From positions 52,948 through 95,604 of the forward strand of contig QZLH01000068.1 in the NCBI GenBank assembly GCA_003833135.1: a stretch of 42,657 nt of DNA, read 5' to 3'. This DNA comes from Oehlia diaphana. Lineage: Eukaryota; Glomeromycota; Glomeromycetes; Glomerales; Glomeraceae. The notes beneath the pieces are model-generated. The model saw only the letters and a program-made list of their open reading frames with translations. It was not told the DNA's origin and did no database searches. Within the stretch, counting starts at the first letter, position 1. Every line of letters starts with the position of its first letter. Both the position numbers and the translations under genes were made by a program. Shown piece by piece: positions 33,947 through 42,657 of the stretch.

Positions 33947-35518
33947 ATGAATTCACGAATTCAATTATACCCGGATTGTTTAAGACGAATATTTGAATAT
34001 ATCGTTGATTCATCAGAATATCTTCATATAACGCATAAAAACCTTTACTCATGTATATTAGTAAATAAATTATTTTTTCAAAATGCTATACCAATATTAT
34101 GGAGAAATCCGTGGAATCCAAATTCAAATAAATCAAAAAACAATTATAATAAAAAACTTTCTATCGCGAGAACAATTTTATCATGTTTGTTACAATATCA
34201 TCGTGAACAACAACAAGACAAAAATTTGACCGATATTTTTGGATTAATTTCTTTTGAAAACCCCATGAAAGATCCAATATTTGATTATGTAAGTTATTGT
34301 AGACATATTAATTGCCTAGATATTGAAAATGTGACCAGAATGCTAATTGAAAATAAACGAGAATTAAATATTATTTTTGATAAAAAACACGCAGAAAATA
34401 TTGGTTATATTTTATTTGAAGATATTTGGAGATTATTTATGAAAAAATGTAATAATATTGAATATCTTAAATTACCTCAAAATATTAATATTAGTATATT
34501 ACCTGGATCTCAACAATGTTTAAGATGGTTAAATGAATTAGAATGTGTAGTAGTTGGAAATGAAATGAATCAATCTATAAATAAAAATTTTATTGGATTG
34601 GCTAATATTTGTCATAATTTAACAAAAATTAGAATTAATCCTTTAGATAAAGATGACAGAGGTTTGGCTACTTTAATTAAAGCGCAGAATAATTTAGAAG
34701 AGATACATTTATTTACAAATCATCATGTAGAAAATTTAAGATTTATTAATCAGGCATTATCAACTAAATCTAATTCACTTAAAATATTATCATTCAAAGG
34801 AAACTTTTATTTTTCTTCACAAAATTCATTTCTCTCTTCTTTACATAATTTAAAGCAATTACACATTAAATTTGCTACATATAGTAATATTAATTGTCTA
34901 TTAAATTTAACTGTTTTACCAAAGTTGGAATTTTTTGTTATTCACTTAAATTATTATTCCTTTGAAATTTCTTTAGATTGTTTTTCAAAATTAATTTCAA
35001 CTACAAAAGGTTTTCTTCAGAAATTTGAAATAATTAATGCTACAAGACCTCCTTCAAAGATAATTGGATTACAATTATTCATTCAATCAATAATTAATCA
35101 TTGTCCTTTAATTAATCATTTAAAAATTTGGTATATTAGTGATTTACTGAATGATTTTAAACAATTATTAATTAGTGCCGAATATTTAAATTCTATTGAA
35201 TTTGATTTCTTAAAAGTACAAAATGATGATTACAATATGGAAAGGGAATTGCAAACTAAATCATTATTAGATGCTTTAATTGCTTGGTCTTCTATCAATT
35301 TAAATTATTTATATTTAAGTAATCTTTGGTGGTTATTACCTCATGAATTATCTTATTTTTTGGAATTATGGAAACCAAGAAATATTAAATTAACTTTAAA
35401 AATCAAAGATAATGAAAAAGAAGACTTGCATCCTTATTTAGTTGTTATTGATAAATTTATTAAAGATGATGTTTTAACTGTTGATTCAGGTAAATGGATC
35501 AAAGAATTTCCATTTTAA
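33947..35518 (+). CDS. F-box/LRR-like protein 1
   Basis: A single exon of 523 residues. The F-box covers about residues 7-56 (YPDCLRRIFEYIV, LYSCILVNKLFFQNAIPILW, then NPW), the usual form in these fungi, and should bind Skp1 in an SCF ubiquitin ligase. The rest is irregular leucine-rich sequence with repeats such as LTKIRINPL, NLEEIHLF and LKILSFKG spaced 25-30 residues, probably the substrate-binding arm. There is no signal peptide or membrane segment. It resembles the gene at 37523 along its length (both have the F-box, SYxRxxN and DRGLA/DNEGLA words), so the two are paralogues flanking a BTB gene. The start follows a T/A-rich leader and a tandem-repeat array. The substrate is unknown. Confidence 0.88.
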   Translation: MNSRIQLYPDCLRRIFEYIVDSSEYLHITHKNLYSCILVNKLFFQNAIPILWRNPWNPNSNKSKNNYNKKLSIARTILSCLLQYHREQQQDKNLTDIFGLISFENPMKDPIFDYVSYCRHINCLDIENVTRMLIENKRELNIIFDKKHAENIGYILFEDIWRLFMKKCNNIEYLKLPQNINISILPGSQQCLRWLNELECVVVGNEMNQSINKNFIGLANICHNLTKIRINPLDKDDRGLATLIKAQNNLEEIHLFTNHHVENLRFINQALSTKSNSLKILSFKGNFYFSSQNSFLSSLHNLKQLHIKFATYSNINCLLNLTVLPKLEFFVIHLNYYSFEISLDCFSKLISTTKGFLQKFEIINATRPPSKIIGLQLFIQSIINHCPLINHLKIWYISDLLNDFKQLLISAEYLNSIEFDFLKVQNDDYNMERELQTKSLLDALIAWSSINLNYLYLSNLWWLLPHELSYFLELWKPRNIKLTLKIKDNEKEDLHPYLVVIDKFIKDDVLTVDSGKWIKEFPF

Positions 35519-35756
35519 ATAACATCACTTAACAATGGGTTACTTTTTTTTTTTATTTTGTATTATTTTTACAATATAATATTGAGAAGATTTTAATAAA
35601 CTTATCTTATTATAAAGAAAAAATTAATTTTGAATTAATTAGTGATTAATTTATATAGATCGATTTATATTGATAAATTTAATATTATAAAAGTAAATGA
35701 ATCTGAAATATTTTTTTTATTAAATTCATCTTACCTTTGCAACATATTACTTTATT

Positions 35757-36982
35757 TCATGATGATGTTGAAGAATTTGCAATAGCATCACCTTCAGAAC
35801 TTTCTCCCATTGCACTTGTAGCAGATGATCTCGTAGTATTCTCATTTACATTTGTATTTAAATTTTGACCTGCATTACATCCATTCACAACTTTGGATAG
35901 TAAACTATTTCTTAAAATTTGCTGTTTTAAAAATTTATCATTAAAACTCAAATATAAAACAAATCTATTAGGTAACCCACTGGGTTTCTCCATAAACCAT
36001 CTCAATTCTTTAATTTCTTCAATCATCCAAGCTTCGATTTCGTTTTCAAAATTCATTAATAAAGTATATCCAACTCCCGCATAAGGTGTTAAAATGGTTT
36101 TCATTTTTTCGTTAAAAGGCGCTAATTCATTCATAATAATGTTTGGATTTGGTGGTATTAATTTAAATACTGGCGCTCGTCTATCGTGATAAAATGTTAT
36201 CATGATTTTTTTCTCGAACAATGATGCCAAAGAATACATCACTTCTTTTAATGAATATAAAAATCCATTAACATTATCTACCACTGCTTTATTTGCAAAT
36301 GTTAATAATGGTGTAGTAACATTTAATGATTCTTCCTGTAATATGGATTCAGTTAGTTCTTCATCTGATTTTGTTGGAATTAAAAAAAATAATAATTCTT
36401 GTTCCAATTCTTCTCTTGTGAATGGTAATGATACGTAATTCCCTCCTCCTAATCCAGTTAAATTATCCACTGATCCTCCTTCTTTGTTACTTAAAGATAT
36501 TATTCCCGCTACTTCTATTGGCGATGCGGGTTGTTTTAATCCTTTATCCACAAATGAATTATTTTCCATTTGATTTGACGATAGAAATTCTGGCCAATGA
36601 ACTTTTCCTGTTCGATAATATTGAAGAACATATCGAAATAAATAACCATCTCGATCAAAAAAATATTCATTTCCATTCGTTGAATGTACCATATCTTTAT
36701 TCCGTTCCGAAAACATTATTCCAAGTAATGTATCAGGATATGCTGTCAATGTCGATATAAACGTTTCATACTTTATTTTTAAAAAAAGAGTTAAAAGGTG
36801 AAGTTTTTTTTTAATTTTTAACAAAAAGGATTGTTTTATTTCTTCGTTACCTTGATACCACCAACGTTAAGAATGATTCGATCTTCGATTAAGCTTTTAG
36901 CATTACAACCATCATTACTTTTTGTAATAATTTCTTCATTAACAGACATTTTATTCATACGTTCATTTAATTCATTATACAT
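35757..36982 (-). CDS. BTB/POZ (KCTD/T1-type) domain protein
   Basis: Two exons on the minus strand, 36982-36851 and 36770-35757, give 381 residues; GTAACG donor, phase 0. The T1/KCTD-type BTB covers residues 37-104 (ILNVGGIKYETFISTL, PDTLLGIMFS, EYFFDRDGYLFRYVLQYYR). The join through VGGIK-YETF restores the family's signature. The middle holds a Gly-rich loop (GLGGGNY) and a second globular region, about 165-330, without an assigned domain. The C-terminal tail is Ser/Thr/Asn-rich. Proteins of this type form oligomers and often act as Cullin-3 adaptors; the fungal members are little studied. It is convergent with F-box gene 1 (238 bp between stops) and divergent from F-box gene 2 (540 bp between starts). 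No channel segment is present. Confidence 0.88.
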
Positions 36983-37522
36983 TTTTTTTCTCAAAAATAC
37001 GGTGAAACTGAATAAGGCGAGAAAAATATTTTATTGTTTATTTTTAATTATTATTATTGTGTAACTAGTCACACCATTTTTTTTAATTAAAATCGCATGA
37101 TATTAACCCCTAGAATTATATAATAATTAATAATCAACCGGAAAAACGATCATCCAATTGTCATGTGAATAAGAAATTGACAACATTATAAATTCAATCA
37201 GTTCAAATAATTAGGCATATGACGCCAAAGATGATCACCAGAATTTACCGCAGCGATTGAAAATCATTGAATGTCAAAACTAGCTAGCAAATTGGCTATT
37301 ATAGCAATTAGGCAAAATTAGCAATGAATACATCACAGATCAGATGAACAAACATTTATTCGTATTATTATACATATATATATACAGATTACGAAAAAAA
37401 AAGATAGTTGATTTTTTTTTTTTTTTTCCAATTGTTCATCGTTTGTTTAACCTTTTCTCCTTTTTCTTTACTTCGCTTCTTTACTATTTAGGAAAAAAAA
37501 AAAATAAAATAAAATAAAAAAA
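36983..37522. promoter_or_regulatory. Shared divergent promoter region
   Basis: 540 bp separate the divergent starts of the KCTD-type and second F-box genes. It contains a TATATATATA run near 37373-37384 and pyrimidine-rich stretches before 37523. No specific operator was recognised. Confidence 0.4.
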
Positions 37523-39124
37523 ATGTCTTTTTCAAATCCAAAACTATCCAAAGATTGTCTTTGGCAAATATTTGAAATAATTACAAATACACATAAAAGT
37601 AAAGAAATTCACACAACATTATTTTCATGTTTATTAGTAAATCGACAATGGTGTGAACTTGCCGCTCCATTTTTATGGAAAAATCCATTCATTAACCCAA
37701 ATTTACATAATAAAAATAAAAAATTACTTTGTAAAATAATTCTTTCCTGTTCTTTATTAAAAGATACTACTGTAATTAAAAAACATATTAAAAAAATTTT
37801 AGCTAATTCGTTACCAAAATTAAAAATTCCTTTATTCGATTATGTTAGTTATATACGTTGTTTTAATAGTACAGAAATTGAAATGATGGCACATTTATTA
37901 TTTACTAGTGAAGAATGGATTCATCATAAGGATGATTATTATGATGCACATTCTTTGATTAATGATCTTTGGAAATTGTTTATATATCATTGTTCTTCCC
38001 CTATTTCATTCAAAAATGTTCCGTTCAAATTGGATACTAATTTATTTGTTATAGGAAAAACGTTTTTCTCAAGAATTACTGAATTGGATTGTGATAATTC
38101 AGAAAAATATGATCAGGAATTAGTTACAGCAACTTACAAAAATATTTCAAAAATTTGTAGGAATATTCAAAAAATCAATGTGGATAGATTTGATAGAGAT
38201 AATGAAGGATTGGCTTATCTTATCAGTAATCAAAAGAATTTAAAAGAATTTCACATGGTGATGAGTGAGAGAGTTATTTATACCAATATTGTTAAGGAAA
38301 TAAGATCACAGTCAAATTCTTTGACTCATTTATCTTTTAAAGGAGAAGTGAAATTACCAAAAGATACATTCGAATCTTTGATTCATTTAAAGTCACTTAG
38401 CTTGAAATTAAATCATGAATGCGGAATAAGGCATCCCAAGGAAGAAAATGAAGTTTTATCTTCAACAAATATTTTACGTGCTTTGAGTGATTCTTTTCTA
38501 CCAAATCTTGAAAATTTTTATCTCAAATATAATAATGATGTATCAGTTCCTTGGCTTCAACCTTTACACATTTTTCAAAAATTAATTTCAACTACAAGAA
38601 ATAATTCATTGAGAAAAATCGATATTGATTCAAAATTCTCAATTTATCCTGATACTCATATTCATTCATATATTCAAACTATCTCAACATTTTGTCCTTT
38701 AATAGAATTTCTTGGAATTTGTTATAAAGATACTATTTACGAAGATTTTGAACAATTATTACTAAATTGTGATAGATTAAAAATATTAAAATTGGAATTT
38801 ATTAAAGAACCTTTAATTCAAATTGAATATGATGATGGTGAGGGGAATAGAAGAAAATATACTAAAATAATGGAATTATTGGCTGATCAATCCCCTGATC
38901 TTCTTTTCAAATTATACTTAAAAAATCCTTTATTTATAACTAAATATAATCTTTGGGATTTTTTGGATATGTGGAAGAATAATGAAAGGATTTCTTTACA
39001 TTTGGAGTTAGTTGGTATGATTGAAGTAAAGGAAGATTATGATGAAGTTTTTGAAAATTTTGTTAGAAAGAACATTTTATCAAAGTATTCAGCTATTAAA
39101 GGGAAATCTTTTGAAAACATTTGA
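37523..39124 (+). CDS. F-box/LRR-like protein 2
   Basis: A single exon of 533 residues. The F-box spans about residues 5-55 (LSKDCLWQIFEII, LFSCLLVNRQWCELAAPFLW, NPF). It is followed by leucine-rich, irregular repeats (NIQKINVDRF, NLKEFHMVMS, SLTHLSFKG, SLSLKLN, LKILKLEF) and an acidic C-terminal region. It should act as an SCF substrate receptor. It is a diverged paralogue of the gene at 33947, with matching order of words such as DYVSYxR, GLAxLI and HLSFKG/LSFKG. The ATG lies in an A-rich leader, a common fungal start context. The substrate is unknown. Confidence 0.88.
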   Translation: MSFSNPKLSKDCLWQIFEIITNTHKSKEIHTTLFSCLLVNRQWCELAAPFLWKNPFINPNLHNKNKKLLCKIILSCSLLKDTTVIKKHIKKILANSLPKLKIPLFDYVSYIRCFNSTEIEMMAHLLFTSEEWIHHKDDYYDAHSLINDLWKLFIYHCSSPISFKNVPFKLDTNLFVIGKTFFSRITELDCDNSEKYDQELVTATYKNISKICRNIQKINVDRFDRDNEGLAYLISNQKNLKEFHMVMSERVIYTNIVKEIRSQSNSLTHLSFKGEVKLPKDTFESLIHLKSLSLKLNHECGIRHPKEENEVLSSTNILRALSDSFLPNLENFYLKYNNDVSVPWLQPLHIFQKLISTTRNNSLRKIDIDSKFSIYPDTHIHSYIQTISTFCPLIEFLGICYKDTIYEDFEQLLLNCDRLKILKLEFIKEPLIQIEYDDGEGNRRKYTKIMELLADQSPDLLFKLYLKNPLFITKYNLWDFLDMWKNNERISLHLELVGMIEVKEDYDEVFENFVRKNILSKYSAIKGKSFENI

Positions 39125-40178
39125 AATATTTATAATATAATGAAAAAGAAGTTTGAATGGTTATTATATATGAAATAGGATTTATGATTATATTATTGTG
39201 AAATAAATATTTTGAAATTTAAGTTGCTATATTATAAAAATAAAAAATTTTGTAAATTTTAAATGGATTTTGTTTAATAAAATAAAAAAAAATAAAAAAT
39301 TTTAAATAAAAAAAACCAATTATAAATTTTGTTTATACTAGTATATAATAGAAGATTCTTAAAAGTTTATAAATATGCATAAGTTGTAAAATTGTTTAAA
39401 TATTTAAATTAAGCAATCATTTATTATAAATTGTATTAATAATAATATAAATTTCAAAAAAATTTAAAAATTATTTATTTAATAAATATAACTATAATTT
39501 TATAAAAAATAGTATATTATAAAAATATGAAAAATTCATTATATTAAAAAATACAAATCATAAATTCAAATAAAATAAAATTAGTATTCTATTTTTTTAT
39601 TACTAAAAATATTATAGATATATAAAATATGGAAAAATTGGCTAAAATTAACCTAATTTTATAATTAAAATTAAAATTTTTAACCATATATTATATTTAA
39701 TTTAATAAATTTATTTTATGTAAATAATATTATTTATAACAGATATTTATTTTAATTAACTGGTTTTTTTCTTAAATAATAAGTTTCAAGTTTTGAATTT
39801 CAGAAATCTAGTTTTTTTATATTTTATAGTAATTATCCTGTTTTTTTTTATATTTTTTATTTGGATTTCTTTTATTTTAACCAGAATTTTTCTTGGAATT
39901 TTTTCTTAAGTTTTTTTTTGGATTTTTTTTGGATTTTTTTTTTTAGATTTCTTGAGTTTTTTTTTTTTCTTAAAATTTTTTGGGAAGTTTTTTTTAGATT
40001 TTTATCAGATTTTTTTTTGTTAAAATTTTTTGGCTGTTTTTTTAATTTTTTTTTTTGAGTTTTTTTTTGGATTTTTTTTAACTTTATTTTTGTTTTAATT
40101 GTATTTTATTTATATTTTAGTTTTATAATTTTACTTTTACTTTATATTGATTTAATTTATTTTAATTTTAATTATATA
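39125..40178. other. AT/T-rich spacer
   Basis: No gene. From about 39830 to 40090 a T-rich, GGATTTTTTT-type low-complexity tract produces a Phe-rich frame that I do not accept as coding. Confidence 0.6.
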
Positions 40179-40348
40179 CAGTTAAATTTGATATATTAAA
40201 CCTTTGATATAGTGAATTTTTCAGACAACTATAATAAATTTTCCCTTGCTATAATGAATTAACCAATCAAATCTCATAAAATTTTCACTATACCTCTATA
40301 TTAAAATTGAGGTCTGAACCTAAAGTTTGTTATAATAAGAGTTGACTG
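40179..40348. mobile_element. 170-bp pogo-like MITE
   Basis: It begins CAGTTAAATTTGATATATTA and ends with the inverse of CAGTCAACTCTTATTATAAC. TA flanks both ends (40177-40178 and 40349-40350). The interior has further inverted words (CTATAATGAATT, ACTATA). Non-coding; a non-autonomous relative of pogo/Tc1-mariner elements and similar in design to the copy at 23550. Confidence 0.7.
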
Positions 40349-40350
40349 TA

Positions 40351-41468
40351 TTTATCTTTTTATTTATTTTATTTATAATTTTAGTTAATTTGATTTTAGA
40401 TTTTTATAAAAATCACCAGAAGTGATCATCACTATTAGCCAGAATTATCAATTTTTACCAGCATTATATTTTTTTAATGCTGGTCGATTGTCATAATTTC
40501 AGTTACTGGTAATTATCATCCCTGGTAATAGTTAAAAAAATTCTTAATTTTATATATTTTTATTTTAAAAAATTTATTTTAATTTGGATGATTTTTCATT
40601 TTCTAAATTTAATATAAAAATAATATTATGTTAATCATTTACTAATTACTAATCATTTCAAAAAGAAAGTAATATAATTTTTGATAAAAGAAAATTTTTT
40701 AAAAAGTAAAACTTTTAAAATATATAAAACTTTATATATTAAACCTTTAAAATTATAATTTATAAGTAATTTTTTTTACTTTATAAATTACTTAATACTA
40801 TTTTTAATATTTGTATAATTTATAACTTAAAAGTAAAAAAATTAAATTTCATATAAAATAAAAAATAAATTCACATTTTTATTTTTAGTTTAGATCCACT
40901 TAAAGTTGCTTGCTGAAATTTAGGGGTTTAGACAAGATGGCATTTCACCAAAAAGCGAAATTCTGCCAAAACTATATTAAAGTTATATTAAAAAACTGGC
41001 AAAATTCTGAAGAAAGACGAAACTGCCAAAATTTATTATAAATGCTAAAACTGCCAAAACTCTGCCAAAACTATAAATTTATAGTAAAATTTTAGTGAAC
41101 TAATCGTAGGATTTTGAAAAGGTTTAGGCAGGTAACCTTAGATCCACTTGGCTAATTAATTAAAAAGAAAAAAATTAAAATAATATAATATAATATTAAA
41201 ATTTAAACAATTTATATAAAACTTATAGTAATCTTAAAAATTTAATATTTATAAAAATATTTTATTCTTAATAATAATAGTAATTAAAATAAATTAGCTG
41301 TAAAAATTTTAAAAATTCAAAAAAGCAAAAAATATAACTTAATACTAAGACTTATACTTTTTTTTTAATAGTATTATACATTTAAGCAAAAAATACAACT
41401 TAATACTAAAACTTATACTTTTTTTTTAATAGCATTATATATTTTATTTGTTTATTTAATATTTCTAT
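40351..41468. other. AT-rich repeat graveyard
   Basis: No gene. It contains a perfect 10-bp inverted repeat ACCAGCATTA / TAATGCTGGT at 40457-40484, which recalls the GCCAGCACTA words near 1600. It also has a direct repeat of AATACTAA(G/A)ACTTATACTT at about 41341 and 41402. Confidence 0.5.
40960..41075 (+). repeat. Decayed TGCCAAAAC repeat
   Basis: Four TGCCAAAA words plus variants (TGGCAAAAT, TGCTAAAAC) and no TGCCGA. It is the CpG-depleted counterpart of the repeat at the right end of the window. Confidence 0.6.
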
Positions 41469-41669
41469 TTAGTGGTTTTTTAAATATTTAAAAATTGTTA
41501 TTATAAGTGTACAATAAGATCTCTTAATAAAATTACTATACCTAATTATGTCCAGTTTGTCATTGCTCAACTCTTTGGAAGTCATGCCTTTTTTAACAAC
41601 TGTTTTTTGTTCATTGGTCCAGTTAGGACCTTGAACAATATATGTATGGGTAACAATAATATCATTTGC
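41469..41669 (-). pseudogene. Reverse-strand coding relic
   Basis: The minus strand is open for about 66 codons between stops and reads protein-like in its first half (VTHTYIVQGPNWTNEQKTVV then KKGMTSKELSNDKLDIIRYS), turning AT-driven afterwards. There is no start, and a TAA cuts it off upstream at 41670-41672. Possibly the remnant of a transposon-borne DNA-binding or coiled protein. The family is not recognised. Confidence 0.35.
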
Positions 41670-42182
41670 TTAGTTACATGCTATTTTAGCTACAGTTAGA
41701 GATTGGATTTACATAAAATTAAAGATATTTTTTGCTAATATCATATTTTCATTTGCTTATTTTCTTTTTGAAAAGTCATATATTACAATTGCTTATTTTT
41801 TAAGTAAATTTGGTATTATTTATATTATTTAATAATGCATTATATAACATCTAATATAAGTGATGGTAATATACTAATATGCAAAATTAATAGGGGATGA
41901 AAAAAATTACTGACAGATATTTTAGCTAAGATGATATTACTATTGAAAAAGTGAAATTGTAAATCATAAATGCGAGAAAATTTGATCAAATAATTTTTGT
42001 AAAATATGATATTATAAAGTCATATAGTTAGATTGCTTATTTTTGGGCAATTTGTGAAGTCACACATTGGGTTTGCTTATTTATCTTAATAAAAACCTTG
42101 CGTAGAGCTATTATAAAAATTTTGACCTTTCTTGTTACCTATATATGTATTGTTTGGGATCTTGTCTAAGGATCGCTAACAT

Positions 42183-42462
42183 GTGGTCCAAAAAATTTCT
42201 GATGAACTTTCTGCACATGTCACTAGAATCATCAATAATCTTAATACAAAAAATAATACACTGGAAATAAAAAAGACCTTTATTGAAATGAACAAAAAGC
42301 TTAACAAACATATTTCTGAAGTTAATGTTAATTCCACTGCAGAGATTAACAAAATTAAGAATGAAATCCTATTTCCAACTCTCTGTGGAGATCAACAAAA
42401 TTAAGTATGAGAATAACTTGTTACTCTGCAGAGGCGCAGAAAATAAGATCAATAATCAGTAA
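42183..42462 (+). pseudogene. Frameshifted helical protein fragment
   Basis: The frame from 42183 reads ISDELSAHVTRIINNLNTKN then a charged helical stretch containing AEINKIKNEI, and hits a stop near 42402. In another frame the DNA continues with VEINKIKYENNLLLCRGAEN to a stop at 42460-42462. The shared EINKIK word shows a short internal repeat crossing a frameshift near 42385. There is no ATG in frame upstream; a TAA precedes it. Likely a broken piece of a coiled-coil protein. Confidence 0.4.
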
Positions 42463-42469
42463 TGTGACT

Positions 42470-42640
42470 AAGGTTGCCTGCCGAAACTCATTTGACCTGG
42501 TGCCGAAAGTCGAAACTGGTTTATTAATGCCGAAACTGCCGAAATGCCAAAATGCCGAAACTGCCAAAACTGCCGAAACTTGCCGAATTGCCGTAACCTG
42601 CCGTAACTGCCGAAATAGTTTCGGCATTCGACATTTCGTC
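42470..42640 (+). repeat. TGCCGAAAC short tandem repeat
   Basis: Eight TGCCGA words, two TGCCGT and two TGCCAA within about 170 bp, much richer in GC than its surroundings. It ends with an inverted GTTTCGGCA word. Overlapping frames on both strands come from the repeat and are not genes. Confidence 0.75.
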
Positions 42641-42657
42641 ACTATTTCTTAATGATT

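Noticed and set aside
39861..40058. 65-residue Phe-rich frame
   Set aside because: Translation of a T-rich tract; no start context or relatives expected.
42407..42652. Frames on both strands over the TGCCGAAAC repeat
   Set aside because: Both are produced by the repeat itself (Asn-Cys-rich or Ala-Val-rich translation).

Overview
The window looks like nuclear DNA of an arbuscular mycorrhizal fungus (Glomeromycotina), most likely Rhizophagus or a close relative. The basis is inference from several signs: very AT-rich sequence full of homopolymers; genes cut by introns of about 60-120 bp with GT...AG ends; BTB-TLDc, BTB-KCTD and F-box/LRR-like genes of the kind expanded in these fungi; and long gene-poor stretches of decayed repeats. 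I saw no rRNA, tRNA or CRISPR.

Layout. 1-6.7 kb is accessory sequence: AT-rich spacer, a polypurine/palindrome cluster, a GC-richer degenerate repeat, a nested foldback repeat, a reverse-strand cysteine-rich pseudogene, a 106-residue ORF, a decayed reverse-strand coding relic, and a 1.36-kb foldback element whose right end lies about 24 bp from the next gene. 6.7-9.0 kb is a nine-exon SURF6/RRP14 ribosome-biogenesis gene. 10.8-14.5 kb holds two tandem BTB-TLDc genes that share an intron position. 15.6-21.9 kb holds two reverse-strand genes for secreted proteins: a two-exon 88-residue acidic protein and a 321-residue precursor built of dibasic (KR)-bounded repeats. Both have a TATAAATA box exactly 150 bp before the ATG. 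23-26 kb is an extreme AT desert with a pogo-like MITE. 26-28.2 kb is an eight-exon FAAH-type amidase with a 7-nt micro-exon. 29.7-30.8 kb is a reverse-strand two-finger GATA-like protein with internal duplications. A 591-bp run of N follows. 32.9-33.7 kb is a degenerate tandem repeat of about 200 bp upstream of an F-box gene. 33.9-39.1 kb is an F-box / KCTD-type BTB / F-box group. 39-42.7 kb is AT-rich repeat graveyard with another pogo-like MITE, coding relics and a 'TGCCGAAAC' repeat seen in two states of CpG decay.

How the genes may work together. The BTB and F-box proteins are the kind used as Cullin-RING ligase adaptors, but substrates cannot be read from sequence. The two secreted-protein genes are the most interesting: the KR-repeat precursor looks like a kexin-processed peptide precursor releasing several nearly identical 24-residue peptides, and it shares promoter geometry with the neighbouring small secreted protein. 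All exon models were assembled by eye from reading frame, splice consensus and family knowledge; no search was run.
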